A program made the position numbers and the translations under genes. A stretch of 64,000 nucleotides of DNA, taken from contig JASGIS010000001.1 of assembly GCA_047601745.1 (NCBI GenBank), positions 4,526,001 through 4,590,000 on the forward strand, read 5' to 3'. This DNA comes from JAKPAM01 sp047601745. GTDB taxonomy: Bacteria > Pseudomonadota > Gammaproteobacteria > Burkholderiales > Burkholderiaceae_E. The notes below the pieces were generated by a model. That model searched no databases and had not been told where the DNA came from. It saw nothing but the letters and a program-made list of their open reading frames with translations. Positions 36,138 through 44,348 of this stretch are shown here, piece by piece (positions within the stretch are counted from its first letter, which is position 1; every line of letters begins with the position of its first letter).

Positions 36138-36965
36138 CTACGCTTTCAGTTCACGCATGCCTTCAGCCAGCAGCCAAAGAGCGCGATTCAAACGCACGTT
36201 CTGGTCGATGCCCTGCACCGGCCGTGTACGTTGCCGGCGGCCATTGGCCGTGCGGCCGTCCAGTCCGCCCTTGACCAGGTTTTCCTGGACCCGGTTGAAC
36301 GTGGACCACAGGTCGGATTCCCGATCATCGAAGCGCCGCGGTCGCAGCAGCTGGCTTTCGGTGATCGGAGCCGAGCCGGCGCCCTCGTACTTCAGCGTCA
36401 GGGCCGAGCGCGCGAACACCTCCGCTTCGCCTTCGTCCATCGTAATGGCGCGCATGGTGTCGCGGGAGTGCTCGATCCGCTCGAAGCTGCTGAGGACTTC
36501 ATAAGCGCCTTCAATGACGTGGCACGTGACGTCGCCCTTGTGGGGCACACGCACGTCCAGGGTCGTGTCGCCGCACACTAGGCCGTTGTGGCAGACGAAG
36601 CGGAACATGCCGCCCAACATCTGGTAGCTGCTGGTGCCGTCGTGCGAGTTCAGCAGGATGATCTCGTTGGCCTCGGCGTGGCCGTTGATCTGGCTGGCAT
36701 GCCGCAGCCGCAGCATGTGCTTCGTGAAGTCGCGGCGATCTTCCTGCCGCACGCGGGTCTGGCAAACGAAGAACGGCTCGAAGCCTTCCTTGCGCAGCTT
36801 CTCCAGCACGGTGGCCGTCGGAATGTAGCTGTAGCGCTCCGATCGGCTGTCGTGCGGGGCCTCGGCGAAGATGGACGGGGCGACGGTGCGGATCTGATCG
36901 TCCGACAGCGGGCGATCCGAACGCAGCACGGGGGATCGCGACCCGAAGCGGGATGCGAGTTGCAT
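36138..36965 (-). CDS. DUF932 family protein
   Basis: 275 residues from ATG 36965. Core motifs SERYSYIPTATVLEKLRKEG and GMFRFVCHNGLVCG are those of the DUF932/YubP-type proteins of plasmids, phages and ICEs; function not known. It has its own terminator; its leader holds a GC-rich hairpin (near 37090-37115) that is not a copy of the five-member element family. Confidence 0.85.
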   Translation of the reverse strand: MQLASRFGSRSPVLRSDRPLSDDQIRTVAPSIFAEAPHDSRSERYSYIPTATVLEKLRKEGFEPFFVCQTRVRQEDRRDFTKHMLRLRHASQINGHAEANEIILLNSHDGTSSYQMLGGMFRFVCHNGLVCGDTTLDVRVPHKGDVTCHVIEGAYEVLSSFERIEHSRDTMRAITMDEGEAEVFARSALTLKYEGAGSAPITESQLLRPRRFDDRESDLWSTFNRVQENLVKGGLDGRTANGRRQRTRPVQGIDQNVRLNRALWLLAEGMRELKA

Positions 36966-37161
36966 GGCAGTCTCCTTGGAGAAAATGCAAGCAGTCCCGC
37001 AGGCCAGAGGCCGGCGAGGACCGATTGCAGGGATGAAGGACAGCCCGGAAGGGCTGCGGGAATGCGGGGTTGAACCCGGTGCAGCCTCACGCCGCCGACA
37101 CCGAGGTGCCGGCGGCATGAGGGTTGGGAGGAACACACAGGACCCGGACGGGCCTTGCGGA

Positions 37162-38076
37162 TCAGAACGAAGCCGCCAGGGCGGGCTCCTCTTCAGGCAC
37201 TTCGACGTTTGCCTTCTGCGGAGCAGGCTGTGCGGGCGTCTGGGTGCCGTTGACGTCTTCGGCCTGAGCGCTCGCCTCGGACGTGGTAGCGTCCTGGGGT
37301 GCGTCGGCGTCGGACTTGGTCGGGTAGACCTGCTGGCCGTTGACCTTGATCAGGCCGATGTGGATCAGCTTCGACTCCAGGCTCGCCGCGGCTTCGCCGG
37401 CTCGTTTACCCTTCGTGCGGATGTACGGTTCGGCCTTCATGCCGTTCAGACGAAAGGCGATCAGTACCTTCTTCTTCGCCTCGACGGCCTGCATGCAGCG
37501 CCGCACCAGATGTTCGGCGTTGCGGTTGGCAACGATGGTGTCGATGTACCGGTAGTCTGGATCGTCGACCGGTCCGCTGAGCACACCGAGGGTGCACGCT
37601 AGGAACGGATCGCTCTCCTGCGGTCTCACCAGCTTGGGACGGTTGAGGTAGCCGATGCCGTGGGTGATCAGGTCGTACTGCTTGATCGTCGCCAGTTCGG
37701 CGGGATCAAGCAGCTCGGCCTTCAGCAGCCGCGCCTTGAGGCTGGCTGCCGGCTCGCCCTTGCGGTCGCCCTTGGGACGGATGAACGGATCGACCCAGAG
37801 GTCGCCGAGACGGAAGCGCACGAGCGGACGCTGTTGCGGATCGTCGTTGCCGACGTAGCGCTGGACCAGTTTCTTCGCCTCAGCACCGGACACTTTCACG
37901 TCGAAATAGCGGCGCTTCTCGTCGTTGGGGGAACCCACGAGGGCGGCGATGGTGCAGGCCAGGAACGGCTGCGCCTTGCGGCTGCCGGTGGTCTTCACCA
38001 TGCGGGCGCGCTGGATGTAGCCGATGCCCGAGGTGTGCAGGTCGAAGTAGGACTTCTGATTGGGTGCTGTGGTCAT
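37162..38076 (-). CDS. DUF3577 (STY4534-like) protein with tandem internal repeat
   Basis: 304 residues. Residues about 9-115 and 125-240 are two copies of the same unit: SYFDLHTSGIGYIQRARMVK / QYDLITHGIGYLNRPKLVR, each followed by PFLACT and by VRFRLGDLWVDPFIRPKG / IAFRLNGMKAEPYIRTKG, then KGEPAASLKARLL / AGEAAASLESKLI. The C-terminal 60 residues are acidic and Pro/Ala-rich. DUF3577 proteins are ICE replication-region proteins of unknown action. Leader copy 3 lies 150 nt upstream. Confidence 0.85.
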   Translation of the reverse strand: MTTAPNQKSYFDLHTSGIGYIQRARMVKTTGSRKAQPFLACTIAALVGSPNDEKRRYFDVKVSGAEAKKLVQRYVGNDDPQQRPLVRFRLGDLWVDPFIRPKGDRKGEPAASLKARLLKAELLDPAELATIKQYDLITHGIGYLNRPKLVRPQESDPFLACTLGVLSGPVDDPDYRYIDTIVANRNAEHLVRRCMQAVEAKKKVLIAFRLNGMKAEPYIRTKGKRAGEAAASLESKLIHIGLIKVNGQQVYPTKSDADAPQDATTSEASAQAEDVNGTQTPAQPAPQKANVEVPEEEPALAASF

Positions 38077-38225
38077 GGTGAATCTCCAGACTTGGGATCA
38101 AGAAAGCGGAGACACACCTGTCCCACGGTGGGGAGGTGCGTAACCCCGCGATGGGTTGAGGAACATGGGGGCATCACCACCGGCGAGCCAGCGGTCGTTC
38201 GCGCGAGGATGCGATGCGAACTGGT

Positions 38226-38302
38226 TCGGTCACACGGGTGAGCCGTGCGCAACCTTGAGGACCGAAAGTTGCCTGGTTGACGCTGACAACGTCAGCGGAA
38301 CG
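38226..38302 (-). ncRNA. Structured leader element, copy 3 (upstream of DUF3577)
   Basis: Parts: pseudoknot strand TCGGTC (38226-38231); stem 3 CACGG/CCGTG (38233-38237/38243-38247); stem 2 GCAAC/GTTGC (38249-38253/38268-38272) with loop GACCGA (38260-38265); stem 1 GCTGAC/GTCAGC (38282-38287/38291-38296). I recall that an RNA motif named after DUF3577 has been predicted upstream of such genes; whether this is that motif needs a covariance search. Confidence 0.72.
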
Positions 38303-38432
38303 TGATTGGTAGCCTACGCATGGGGCCTACCGGCGCGAGCGGGAATGGGCATCCGTCCGTGACCGCATTGGCCGGAGGTAGCCTCCAGAATGTGAATGGC
38401 TTCCCGCCGCGAGGGCGGGAAGCAAGGCCGGA

Positions 38433-39230
38433 TCAATGCCGGACGGACTTGGGACCAGACAGGTGCTGGACACGGATGAAGCGCCAGGTGCCGTCGTCGA
38501 TCAGGCGTTCCAGGACGCTGCCGAGGTCGCTGAAGCACACGTTCTCGACCCGCTCGACGGGCGTACCATCGCGGTGCAGCTCGATCACGTACTGATCACC
38601 GGGGCGGTCGTAGAGCACGGTGACCTGGCCCTCGAACTTTCCGGTTGCGACGGTGAAGCCGATGGCCGGCGGCGTCTTGACGATGTTGGCCGGCGTCGGA
38701 TCGACCCAGGTGAAATCCTTCGCGCCGGCATCGACCAGCATGTGGGTGATACGGCGGAAGCCATCCGGGGCCGGCTGCTGCTCCAACTGCTGGATCAGGT
38801 GGCCGAGTTGGAAGCAGCGCGGTTCCGGGATCGGCAGCTTGGCGGGCGCGCTGCCCAGCACGTAAGTCTGCATCGTGTAGGTTTTACCGTCGGCGGTCCG
38901 CTCGGTCCGTTCTTCGGGCGTGTCCGCCCGTAGACCGTCGAAGCGCTGTCTGGCGTAGGGTTCCACGTGAACCTTCGCGCCTTCGGCGGGATCCTCGGTC
39001 ACGAGTGCCCGATCGAGCACCGCGAACTCGGCGCGACCGGTCTTGACGACGATGACCTCGGCGGTCTTTGCGATCACCTTGCCTTCGAATGGCTTCGGAT
39101 CGAAGTGGAAGCCCAGCGCCGAAACCTTGGGCTGGCCGTCGTAGATGTTGAACTTGAAGCTGCGGACGTTTGAAGGCACATGGCCGTGAACCAGCGTCGG
39201 CATCTGATCGCGGATGGCTTGGGTATCCAT
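38433..39230 (-). CDS. Conserved ICE protein, unknown function, 265 aa
   Basis: Starts at ATG 39230 (MDTQAIRDQMPTLVHGHVPS). N-terminal region contains NIYDGQPKVSALGFHFDPKPF and VIVVKTGRAEFAVLDRALV; the C-terminus ends FIRVQHLSGPKSVRH. No recognised family, no membrane segments. Leader copy 4 lies 97 nt upstream. A GGAG ribosome site precedes the start. Confidence 0.65.
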   Translation of the reverse strand: MDTQAIRDQMPTLVHGHVPSNVRSFKFNIYDGQPKVSALGFHFDPKPFEGKVIAKTAEVIVVKTGRAEFAVLDRALVTEDPAEGAKVHVEPYARQRFDGLRADTPEERTERTADGKTYTMQTYVLGSAPAKLPIPEPRCFQLGHLIQQLEQQPAPDGFRRITHMLVDAGAKDFTWVDPTPANIVKTPPAIGFTVATGKFEGQVTVLYDRPGDQYVIELHRDGTPVERVENVCFSDLGSVLERLIDDGTWRFIRVQHLSGPKSVRH

Positions 39231-39326
39231 GGGAGACTCCTTGTCGAAAGCCAAGGGACTCCTGCCCGCAAGGGAGGAATGTCCCTTGTGGGTGATGGGC
39301 GCAACATGCGTCCGGGGATGAGAAAC

Positions 39327-39402
39327 GACCAACGCGGCGAACCGCGCCGCAGTCTCGAAGGTCTCGACTGCCTGGGATGCTGCTGGCAACGCCAGCGAAC
39401 AT
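39327..39402 (-). ncRNA. Structured leader element, copy 4
   Basis: Parts: pseudoknot strand GACC (39327-39330); stem 3 CGCGG/CCGCG (39333-39337/39342-39346); stem 2 GCAGTC/GACTGC (39349-39354/39366-39371) with loop GGTC (39360-39363); stem 1 GCTGGC/GCCAGC (39382-39387/39391-39396). The pseudoknot has the opposite polarity of bases to copies 1, 3 and 5, keeping complementarity. Confidence 0.7.
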
Positions 39403-39506
39403 CCGCAGAGCCTGACGGAACGCGTGGTCGGGATCGGCTGGAAATCGGAACTTCGCCGACACCGGGTTCCGGAAAAGAAAGAGTCCCCGCATGGGAGGCT
39501 CAGGGT

Positions 39507-39882
39507 TCACTCGTCTTCGTCACCGGTCGGCACCTGCTCCAGGCGGCCGAGCCGGGCATCCAGGTCGAGGATGCTCTGGCGCACTTCACGGGCGAGCACC
39601 AGTGCTGGCGAGGGTTTCTCGCCATCGTCGGTCGCGCCCAGCGCCGCGAGACGGCATTTGGCGACAGCGCATCCTGGAGGGATTCGTACACTTCCCGGCA
39701 TCTCAAAGCGGCAGACTGCCTCCGCCGGATCGTCGCCGATCGAAAAGCGGGTGATCTCGTCGTCGTCGGCACCTTCGGTGTCGTAGTCGACGATCGCGAT
39801 CCGCGGAAGGTGGATCGGATTGGGCCAATCCTTGGACAAGGCCGCCTTCAAGGACGACGGCGATAGAGGGGATTCGGGACAT
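39507..39882 (-). pseudogene. Frameshifted ICE gene (unknown family)
   Basis: The gene starts at ATG 39882 with MSRIPSIAVVLEGGLVQ, then coding continues in the next frame with KDWPNPIHLPRIAIVDYDTE, GADDDEITRFSIGDDPAEAV and on to TGDEDE at 39507. The switch lies at about 39828-39840, and needs one base to be skipped, so a 1-base insertion (or 2-base loss) is likely. In the starting frame the protein would run on as arginine-rich nonsense. A GGAG ribosome site precedes the ATG. A sequencing error cannot be excluded. Confidence 0.75.
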
Positions 39883-39981
39883 GGTCGCTCCTGAGAAATG
39901 AAGGAGGGACATGGCCCCGAACAGGGACGCATGTCCTTCGTGGGGTTGGAGAAGGAAACGTGCTGGGTTGCCGGATGAGGC

Positions 39982-40374
39982 TCACCAGCCGGTGTAGTGC
40001 AGCATCAGGTCGGCGATGACCTTGCGCCGCTCCAGATCGAGACCGCCGAGATCGGACAGCCCCTCGAAGCCGCAGCGTTTGAGCATCGCACCGCCCTCGC
40101 GGGGGTCGTAGAAACTCACCATAGCGGAAAGGAACATCCGTTGACCGCCGCTCAGAACGCCCAGGGTGTCGCTGATCATCAGTAGGTTCGGACGCAGGTC
40201 CCACTTGGTCGTGGCCTGTTGCAGGCCCTCGCGCGTGCCATCACCGAACCATTCGGCACCGGCGATCTTGGCTCCACGCTTCCAAGCCTCGAAGAAGGCC
40301 CGTGGCGCGTCGGTGAAATGCTGCTGTTCCAGCGCGAGCTGATCAAGTACGTCGGACGGAAGTGACGAGTTCAT
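39982..40374 (-). CDS. Small ICE protein, unknown, 130 aa
   Basis: Starts at ATG 40374 (MNSSLPSDVLDQLALEQQHF). Helical and soluble, with GGQRMFLSAMVSFYDPREGG and a C-terminal RRKVIADLMLHYTGW. No family recognised. Nothing membrane-like; probably co-transcribed with the 83-aa gene upstream, 27 bases away. Confidence 0.6.
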   Translation of the reverse strand: MNSSLPSDVLDQLALEQQHFTDAPRAFFEAWKRGAKIAGAEWFGDGTREGLQQATTKWDLRPNLLMISDTLGVLSGGQRMFLSAMVSFYDPREGGAMLKRCGFEGLSDLGGLDLERRKVIADLMLHYTGW

Positions 40375-40400
40375 GTCTGTGCTCCGGGGAGAGTGGGACA

Positions 40401-40652
40401 TCAGGGTTCGAGACGCTGCTGCCAGCGCCCGGTTGCCAGGGCGCGATCTGCGGCGTGCTGGGAACGGAAGTACTCGACGGACTCCCGGGAGACGGGGCCA
40501 TCGTCATCGGCTGTGCCGATGTAGTGACCCGCGGCGCTGTGGCGTATCTGCAGCGGCAGGCGCTTGCTCGTGTAGGCCAGGGCGAGATAGCCGATGGACT
40601 CGGCTCGGGCCTTTGCGGCGTTCAATGACGCTGGTGTGGATCCAAGGGACAT
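40401..40652 (-). CDS. Small ICE protein, unknown, 83 aa
   Basis: Starts at ATG 40652 (MSLGSTPASLNAAKARAESI), with AGGAG seven bases upstream. Contains HSAAGHYIGTADDDGPVSRE; family not recognised. Leader copy 5 lies 127 nt upstream, followed by a short hairpin just before the ribosome site. Confidence 0.6.
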   Translation of the reverse strand: MSLGSTPASLNAAKARAESIGYLALAYTSKRLPLQIRHSAAGHYIGTADDDGPVSRESVEYFRSQHAADRALATGRWQQRLEP

Positions 40653-40778
40653 GGCTTCTCCTGGTTGAGGACCGGGAGGCCATGTCCCAACGGGCATGGA
40701 ACTCCCGTGGGGTGGAGGTGAAGGCATCTGCGTCGGGGGAAGACGCTCGTCCGCAAGACGATGCGAGGCGGACTGGTT

Positions 40779-40852
40779 CGGTCGGTGCGGGGAACCGCAT
40801 CGCAGCCTTGAAGACCGGGGCTGCTGGCGTGGTGCTGACGGATGTCAGCGAC
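40779..40852 (-). ncRNA. Structured leader element, copy 5
   Basis: Parts: pseudoknot strand CGGTC (40779-40783); stem 3 TGCGG/CCGCA (40786-40790/40795-40799); stem 2 GCAGCC/GGCTGC (40802-40807/40819-40824) with loop GACCG (40813-40817); stem 1 GCTGAC/GTCAGC (40834-40839/40844-40849). Confidence 0.72.
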
Positions 40853-41529
40853 ACATGTGCGCAGGATTGGCCGCGCGCGTGGGCGCGTCATGCGGCAATC
40901 GGCATTCATCGCTCCCCCGATTGCCGGTCGGCGACGCCGCTGTCGTGCGGCGACGTCTGGGCTGGGGAGCGAGGTGGTGTTCGGGGTCTCCTGCTCGGGA
41001 GGGTGAAGGCTTGGTGTGCCTGGGCCGTATCTCAGGAAGGCAGGAAGAAGACGCCGAAGGCGCCTGGCGCCTTCGGCTCCGGAGGAAGAAACCACCCGTG
41101 GGCTGTCGCAGGGATCTGGCCGTCGGTGGAGCCTGTCGCTGCATCAGCAATCACACCCGACCCATGTCGTGGCTGGGGTCGAAATCGTTCGGCACACATC
41201 CGTGCACAAACGGAGCCCGTTTTTTCCACCGGCGGGCACCGGCGCCGATTACCGTCGAACCGAGAGGTCTCCCGAGAATTCGCTCGGCTACGGATGCCGG
41301 CAAATCCTGGGGAGACCTCTCGGGAGGGACGGGAGAACAGGCGATCAGTGGAATGGCGTCGAACGCGATTCGGAGAGCAAGGGCCTTCTCGTCCCGTGGG
41401 CCTTGGGGGCATGACGGGACGCGCACACCATCGCAGAAGGTGACGCGCGCTAGGGATGTCCCGCGGGGTGCGCGGGAAACGGGCCTCGCCGCCGCTGGCA
41501 CGGCCGACGTGGCGCAGGGTTCGGGAGCG
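40853..41529. other. Gene-free 0.68 kb with two long inverted repeats
   Basis: No credible gene on either strand; the long plus-strand frame is low-complexity antisense. Two strong features: a 12-bp palindromic pair GCCGAAGGCGCC/GGCGCCTTCGGC (41053-41064/41066-41077), which with following T-rich minus-strand sequence may be a terminator for topB, and 14-bp arms CCGAGAGGTCTCCC/GGGAGACCTCTCGG (41260-41273/41310-41323) with a 36-nt loop. The second could be a replication or transfer origin stem; not proven. Confidence 0.55.
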
Positions 41530-43545
41530 TCAGGACGCCCTGGGTGAGGTGCGCCGCTTGCGCGGCGGGTTGCGCTTGCCGGCCGAGGATTCGACGGCCA
41601 TCGTGCCCTTGCAGTCCGGATACCGGCTGCAGGACCAGAAGGCGCCGCTCTTGCCGCTGCGCTGGCGCATCGGCGAACCGCACTGCGGACAGGCCGGTGC
41701 AGGCGGCAGCTTGATGGGAAGCATTGCAGCGCGGTACTGCTGCACGAGCTGGGTAACCCAGGCAGACTGCTTGGCGATGAACGTGTCCAGCGTCATCTGC
41801 CCGGCTTCGATCATGTCCAGTGCCTGCTCCCATACCGCTGTTGTGCCGGGGTCGGCAATCGCTGCGGGCACGGTGTCTATCAGGGTGAAAGCCGCGTCGG
41901 ACGCGCGGATCGCGCGCCCCTTCTTCAGCAGATAGCCGCGGCCCAGCAGACCGCTGATGATGTTGGCGCGCGTGGCCTCCGTACCGATGCCGGTCGTGTC
42001 CTTGAGCTTCTGTGCCAGCCGCGGATCGGTGACCAGCTTGGCAACGGACTTCATTGCCTTGACCAACTCGCCTTGGGTATACGGCTTGGGCGGCAGGGTC
42101 TTCAGTGTCTTCAGATCGACGGCGCCGATCGGACAGAACAGGCCGGTGTGCAGCGCCGGCAACACCTGGCTGCGCTGCGCTTCCTCTTCGTCCGCATCAT
42201 GCGGTTCCGGCGCCGCCAGCGCCTGATGCCATCCGGGGACGATGATCTGCTTGCCCACTGCCACGAGCGATTGTCCGGCGCAAGTGAGCTGGGCCACGGT
42301 GCGGTCGAACTCATGAAACGGCAGGAACTGCGCGAGATAGCGGGCGCGGATGAGGCGGTACAAAGCCAATTCCTTGTCGTTCAGCGCCGAGAGGTCGACA
42401 GGTTCGAGCGTGGGCACGATTCCATGGTGCGCGGTGACCTTGGCGTCGTTCCACGCACGCGAGCGTTGACTGCGGTCAAGCCGGGCGACCAGCGGGCGAA
42501 GGCTCGGATCGGTCTTGACCAGACTGTCGAGCACGATAGGTACTTCGGCCAGCATGTTCTCGGGCAGGTAGCCGCAATCCGGTCGTGGATAAGTCGTTGC
42601 CTTGTGCACCTCGTAAAGAGATTGCGCGATGCTGAGGGTCTCCTGCACATCGAGCCCGAGCTGTTTGGAACACACTTCCTGGAGCGTGCTCAGATCGAAC
42701 GGCAGCGGCGGACCTTCGCGCATGCGTTCGGTCTCGACCGACGCCACCCGGGCGCTGCCGGCGGCGCGCATGCTGGCGACCGCCTGCTGCGCCACGGGCT
42801 GCTGCAGGCAGCGGCCTGCCTCATCGGTGCAGCCCTTCGGTGCCGTCCAGCTTGCTGTGAAAGTCTGGCTCGCATGGGTTAGCGAGACGTCGATGGACCA
42901 GAACGGAACGGAGACGAAACGCGCGATCTCGCGGTCGCGATCCACCACCATCTTCAGCGTCGGTGTCTGGACGCGGCCGACCGACAACACGCCGTTGTAG
43001 CCAGCTTGTCGTCCGAGCACGGTGAACAGCCGGCTGAGATTCATCCCCACCAGCCAGTCCGCCCTGGATCTCGCCAGGGCCGAGTAGTACAGCGGCAATG
43101 TCTCGCCGGAAGGCTTCAGCGCGCCGAGTGCCTTGCGGATCGACGCATCGTTGAGCGCTGACAGCCATAGCCGCTGAATCGGCCCCCGGTAGCTGCACAG
43201 GTCGATGATCTCGCGGGCGATCATTTCGCCTTCGCGGTCGGCATCGGTGGCAATCACCAGCTCGGTGGCCTGGCCGATCAGTTGCTTGACGGTCTTGAAC
43301 TGCGCGGCGGTCGCGGCCTTGGGCTCGACGCGCCAGCGCTCGGGGATGATGGGTAGCTGTTCGATGGACCAGCGCTTGTAGCGCTCGTCGTAGCCTTCGG
43401 GCGGAACGGCCTCGACAAGGTGGCCGATGCACCAGGTGACGACGGTGACCGCGCCGCTGTAGCAGCCGGTGCCGCGCTGGCTGGCGCCCAGCACACGGGC
43501 GATGTCCTTGCCTTGGGACGGCTTCTCGCACAGAAACAAGCGCAT
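41530..43545 (-). CDS. topB: DNA topoisomerase III (ICE-type TopB)
   Basis: 671 residues. Toprim domain with ATDADREGEMIA, active-site region ATTYPRPDCGYLPE (tyrosine nucleophile), GVLSVGRVQTPTLKMVV, and a C-terminal zinc finger CPQCGSPM...FWSCSRYPDCKG. Resolves intermediates during element replication or transfer. Start ATG 43545 (MRLFLCEKPSQGKDIARVLG). One of the 17-bp palindromes lies 243 bases upstream. Confidence 0.95.
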   Translation of the reverse strand: MRLFLCEKPSQGKDIARVLGASQRGTGCYSGAVTVVTWCIGHLVEAVPPEGYDERYKRWSIEQLPIIPERWRVEPKAATAAQFKTVKQLIGQATELVIATDADREGEMIAREIIDLCSYRGPIQRLWLSALNDASIRKALGALKPSGETLPLYYSALARSRADWLVGMNLSRLFTVLGRQAGYNGVLSVGRVQTPTLKMVVDRDREIARFVSVPFWSIDVSLTHASQTFTASWTAPKGCTDEAGRCLQQPVAQQAVASMRAAGSARVASVETERMREGPPLPFDLSTLQEVCSKQLGLDVQETLSIAQSLYEVHKATTYPRPDCGYLPENMLAEVPIVLDSLVKTDPSLRPLVARLDRSQRSRAWNDAKVTAHHGIVPTLEPVDLSALNDKELALYRLIRARYLAQFLPFHEFDRTVAQLTCAGQSLVAVGKQIIVPGWHQALAAPEPHDADEEEAQRSQVLPALHTGLFCPIGAVDLKTLKTLPPKPYTQGELVKAMKSVAKLVTDPRLAQKLKDTTGIGTEATRANIISGLLGRGYLLKKGRAIRASDAAFTLIDTVPAAIADPGTTAVWEQALDMIEAGQMTLDTFIAKQSAWVTQLVQQYRAAMLPIKLPPAPACPQCGSPMRQRSGKSGAFWSCSRYPDCKGTMAVESSAGKRNPPRKRRTSPRAS

Positions 43546-43870
43546 GAAGCCTCCTGGGTGTGCGTGACGGTCATCGAATGGCCCTCAGCATTCCCGGCAG
43601 GCTCGTTTGTGGCAGCAAACAACGTGGAAACCCCAGACTCCCGCTTTGCGGACGATGGCGCAGCTCCCGGAAGTCGCGCGCTGGTGCAGGCAGGTTGCCG
43701 GCATGGACTGCCGCAATAGCGCGACGGCCCGCGCTGTACCAGGAGCGTCTGCATTGGCGGCGCAGCGCTCCATGGATGTCAGTGGAGCTATCCCCTGGGG
43801 ATAGCTGGCGGCTGGATGCAGCGAGGAAGCGGAGCAGCGATCGGCGAATGGATCGCCGCTCCAGCAGGTT
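43546..43870. promoter_or_regulatory. topB upstream region with 17-bp palindrome
   Basis: 325 bases between ssb and topB, no gene. Contains the perfect palindrome CTATCCCCTGGGGATAG at 43788-43804, the first of three copies in the window. Likely promoter/operator region for topB. Confidence 0.6.
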
Positions 43871-44275
43871 TCACATGGAGTCCGAGCCCGAATCCGAGTC
43901 GGTGCCGGCCGGCTTGGCGCTGAGCTTCACCGACTCCACGCGGAACGGCAGGATGCCGACGCGACGCGCTTCGATCTTGAACGTGGTGCGCTCGTTCTCC
44001 TCGGCGTCTTCCCACTCGTCCTTGACCGTGCGGCCCTCGACCAGCACACGCATCCCCTTCTGGTACAGGGTCCGCCAGTGTTCGGCGTCGCGATGCCACA
44101 GCTCGACCGGCGCCCAGTAGCCGCCGCGGTCCTCGTAGCCATCCTTGGTCGGAATCGGATTGTCGAAGTAGACGTTCAGGCGCAGCAGCCTGCGCGGTTC
44201 CTCGTTGCCGTTCGGGAACTCCCGGTAGTCAGGCGCGGAACCGATGTTGCCTTCGCCAACGAAATGCGTGCTCAT
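43871..44275 (-). CDS. ssb: Single-stranded DNA-binding protein (ICE-type)
   Basis: 134 residues from ATG 44275 (MSTHFVGEGNIGSAPDYREF). OB-fold body with LLRLNVYFDNP, WAPVELWHRDAEHW and YQKGMRVLVEGR. The tail is acidic (GTDSDSGSDSM) but lacks the usual ending DDDIPF, so contacts with host SSB partners may differ. In ICEclc, ssb is the last gene of the inrR operon; the order here is the same. Confidence 0.9.
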   Translation of the reverse strand: MSTHFVGEGNIGSAPDYREFPNGNEEPRRLLRLNVYFDNPIPTKDGYEDRGGYWAPVELWHRDAEHWRTLYQKGMRVLVEGRTVKDEWEDAEENERTTFKIEARRVGILPFRVESVKLSAKPAGTDSDSGSDSM

Positions 44276-44348
44276 GTTTGGACTCCTTGGGTGGGTGGGA
44301 TGACCGGCGCTACCGATGGTTGGCGCAGGTCCTGGAGGGCGTGTCGGA

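Noticed and set aside
36990..37115. Sixth copy of the leader element before the DUF932 gene
   Set aside because: There is a GC-rich hairpin and a GCAGCCT word, but no stem-2 partner, no GACC/GGTC pseudoknot pair and no stem 3 in the right order.
39507..39882. Programmed ribosomal frameshift
   Set aside because: No slippery run, stop codon or following structure is apparent at the switch; a plain one-base mutation or error is simpler.
40373..41443. 356-codon plus-strand frame
   Set aside because: It runs antisense through a small ICE gene, leader copy 5 and inverted repeats, with arginine-rich composition typical of GC-rich shadow frames.
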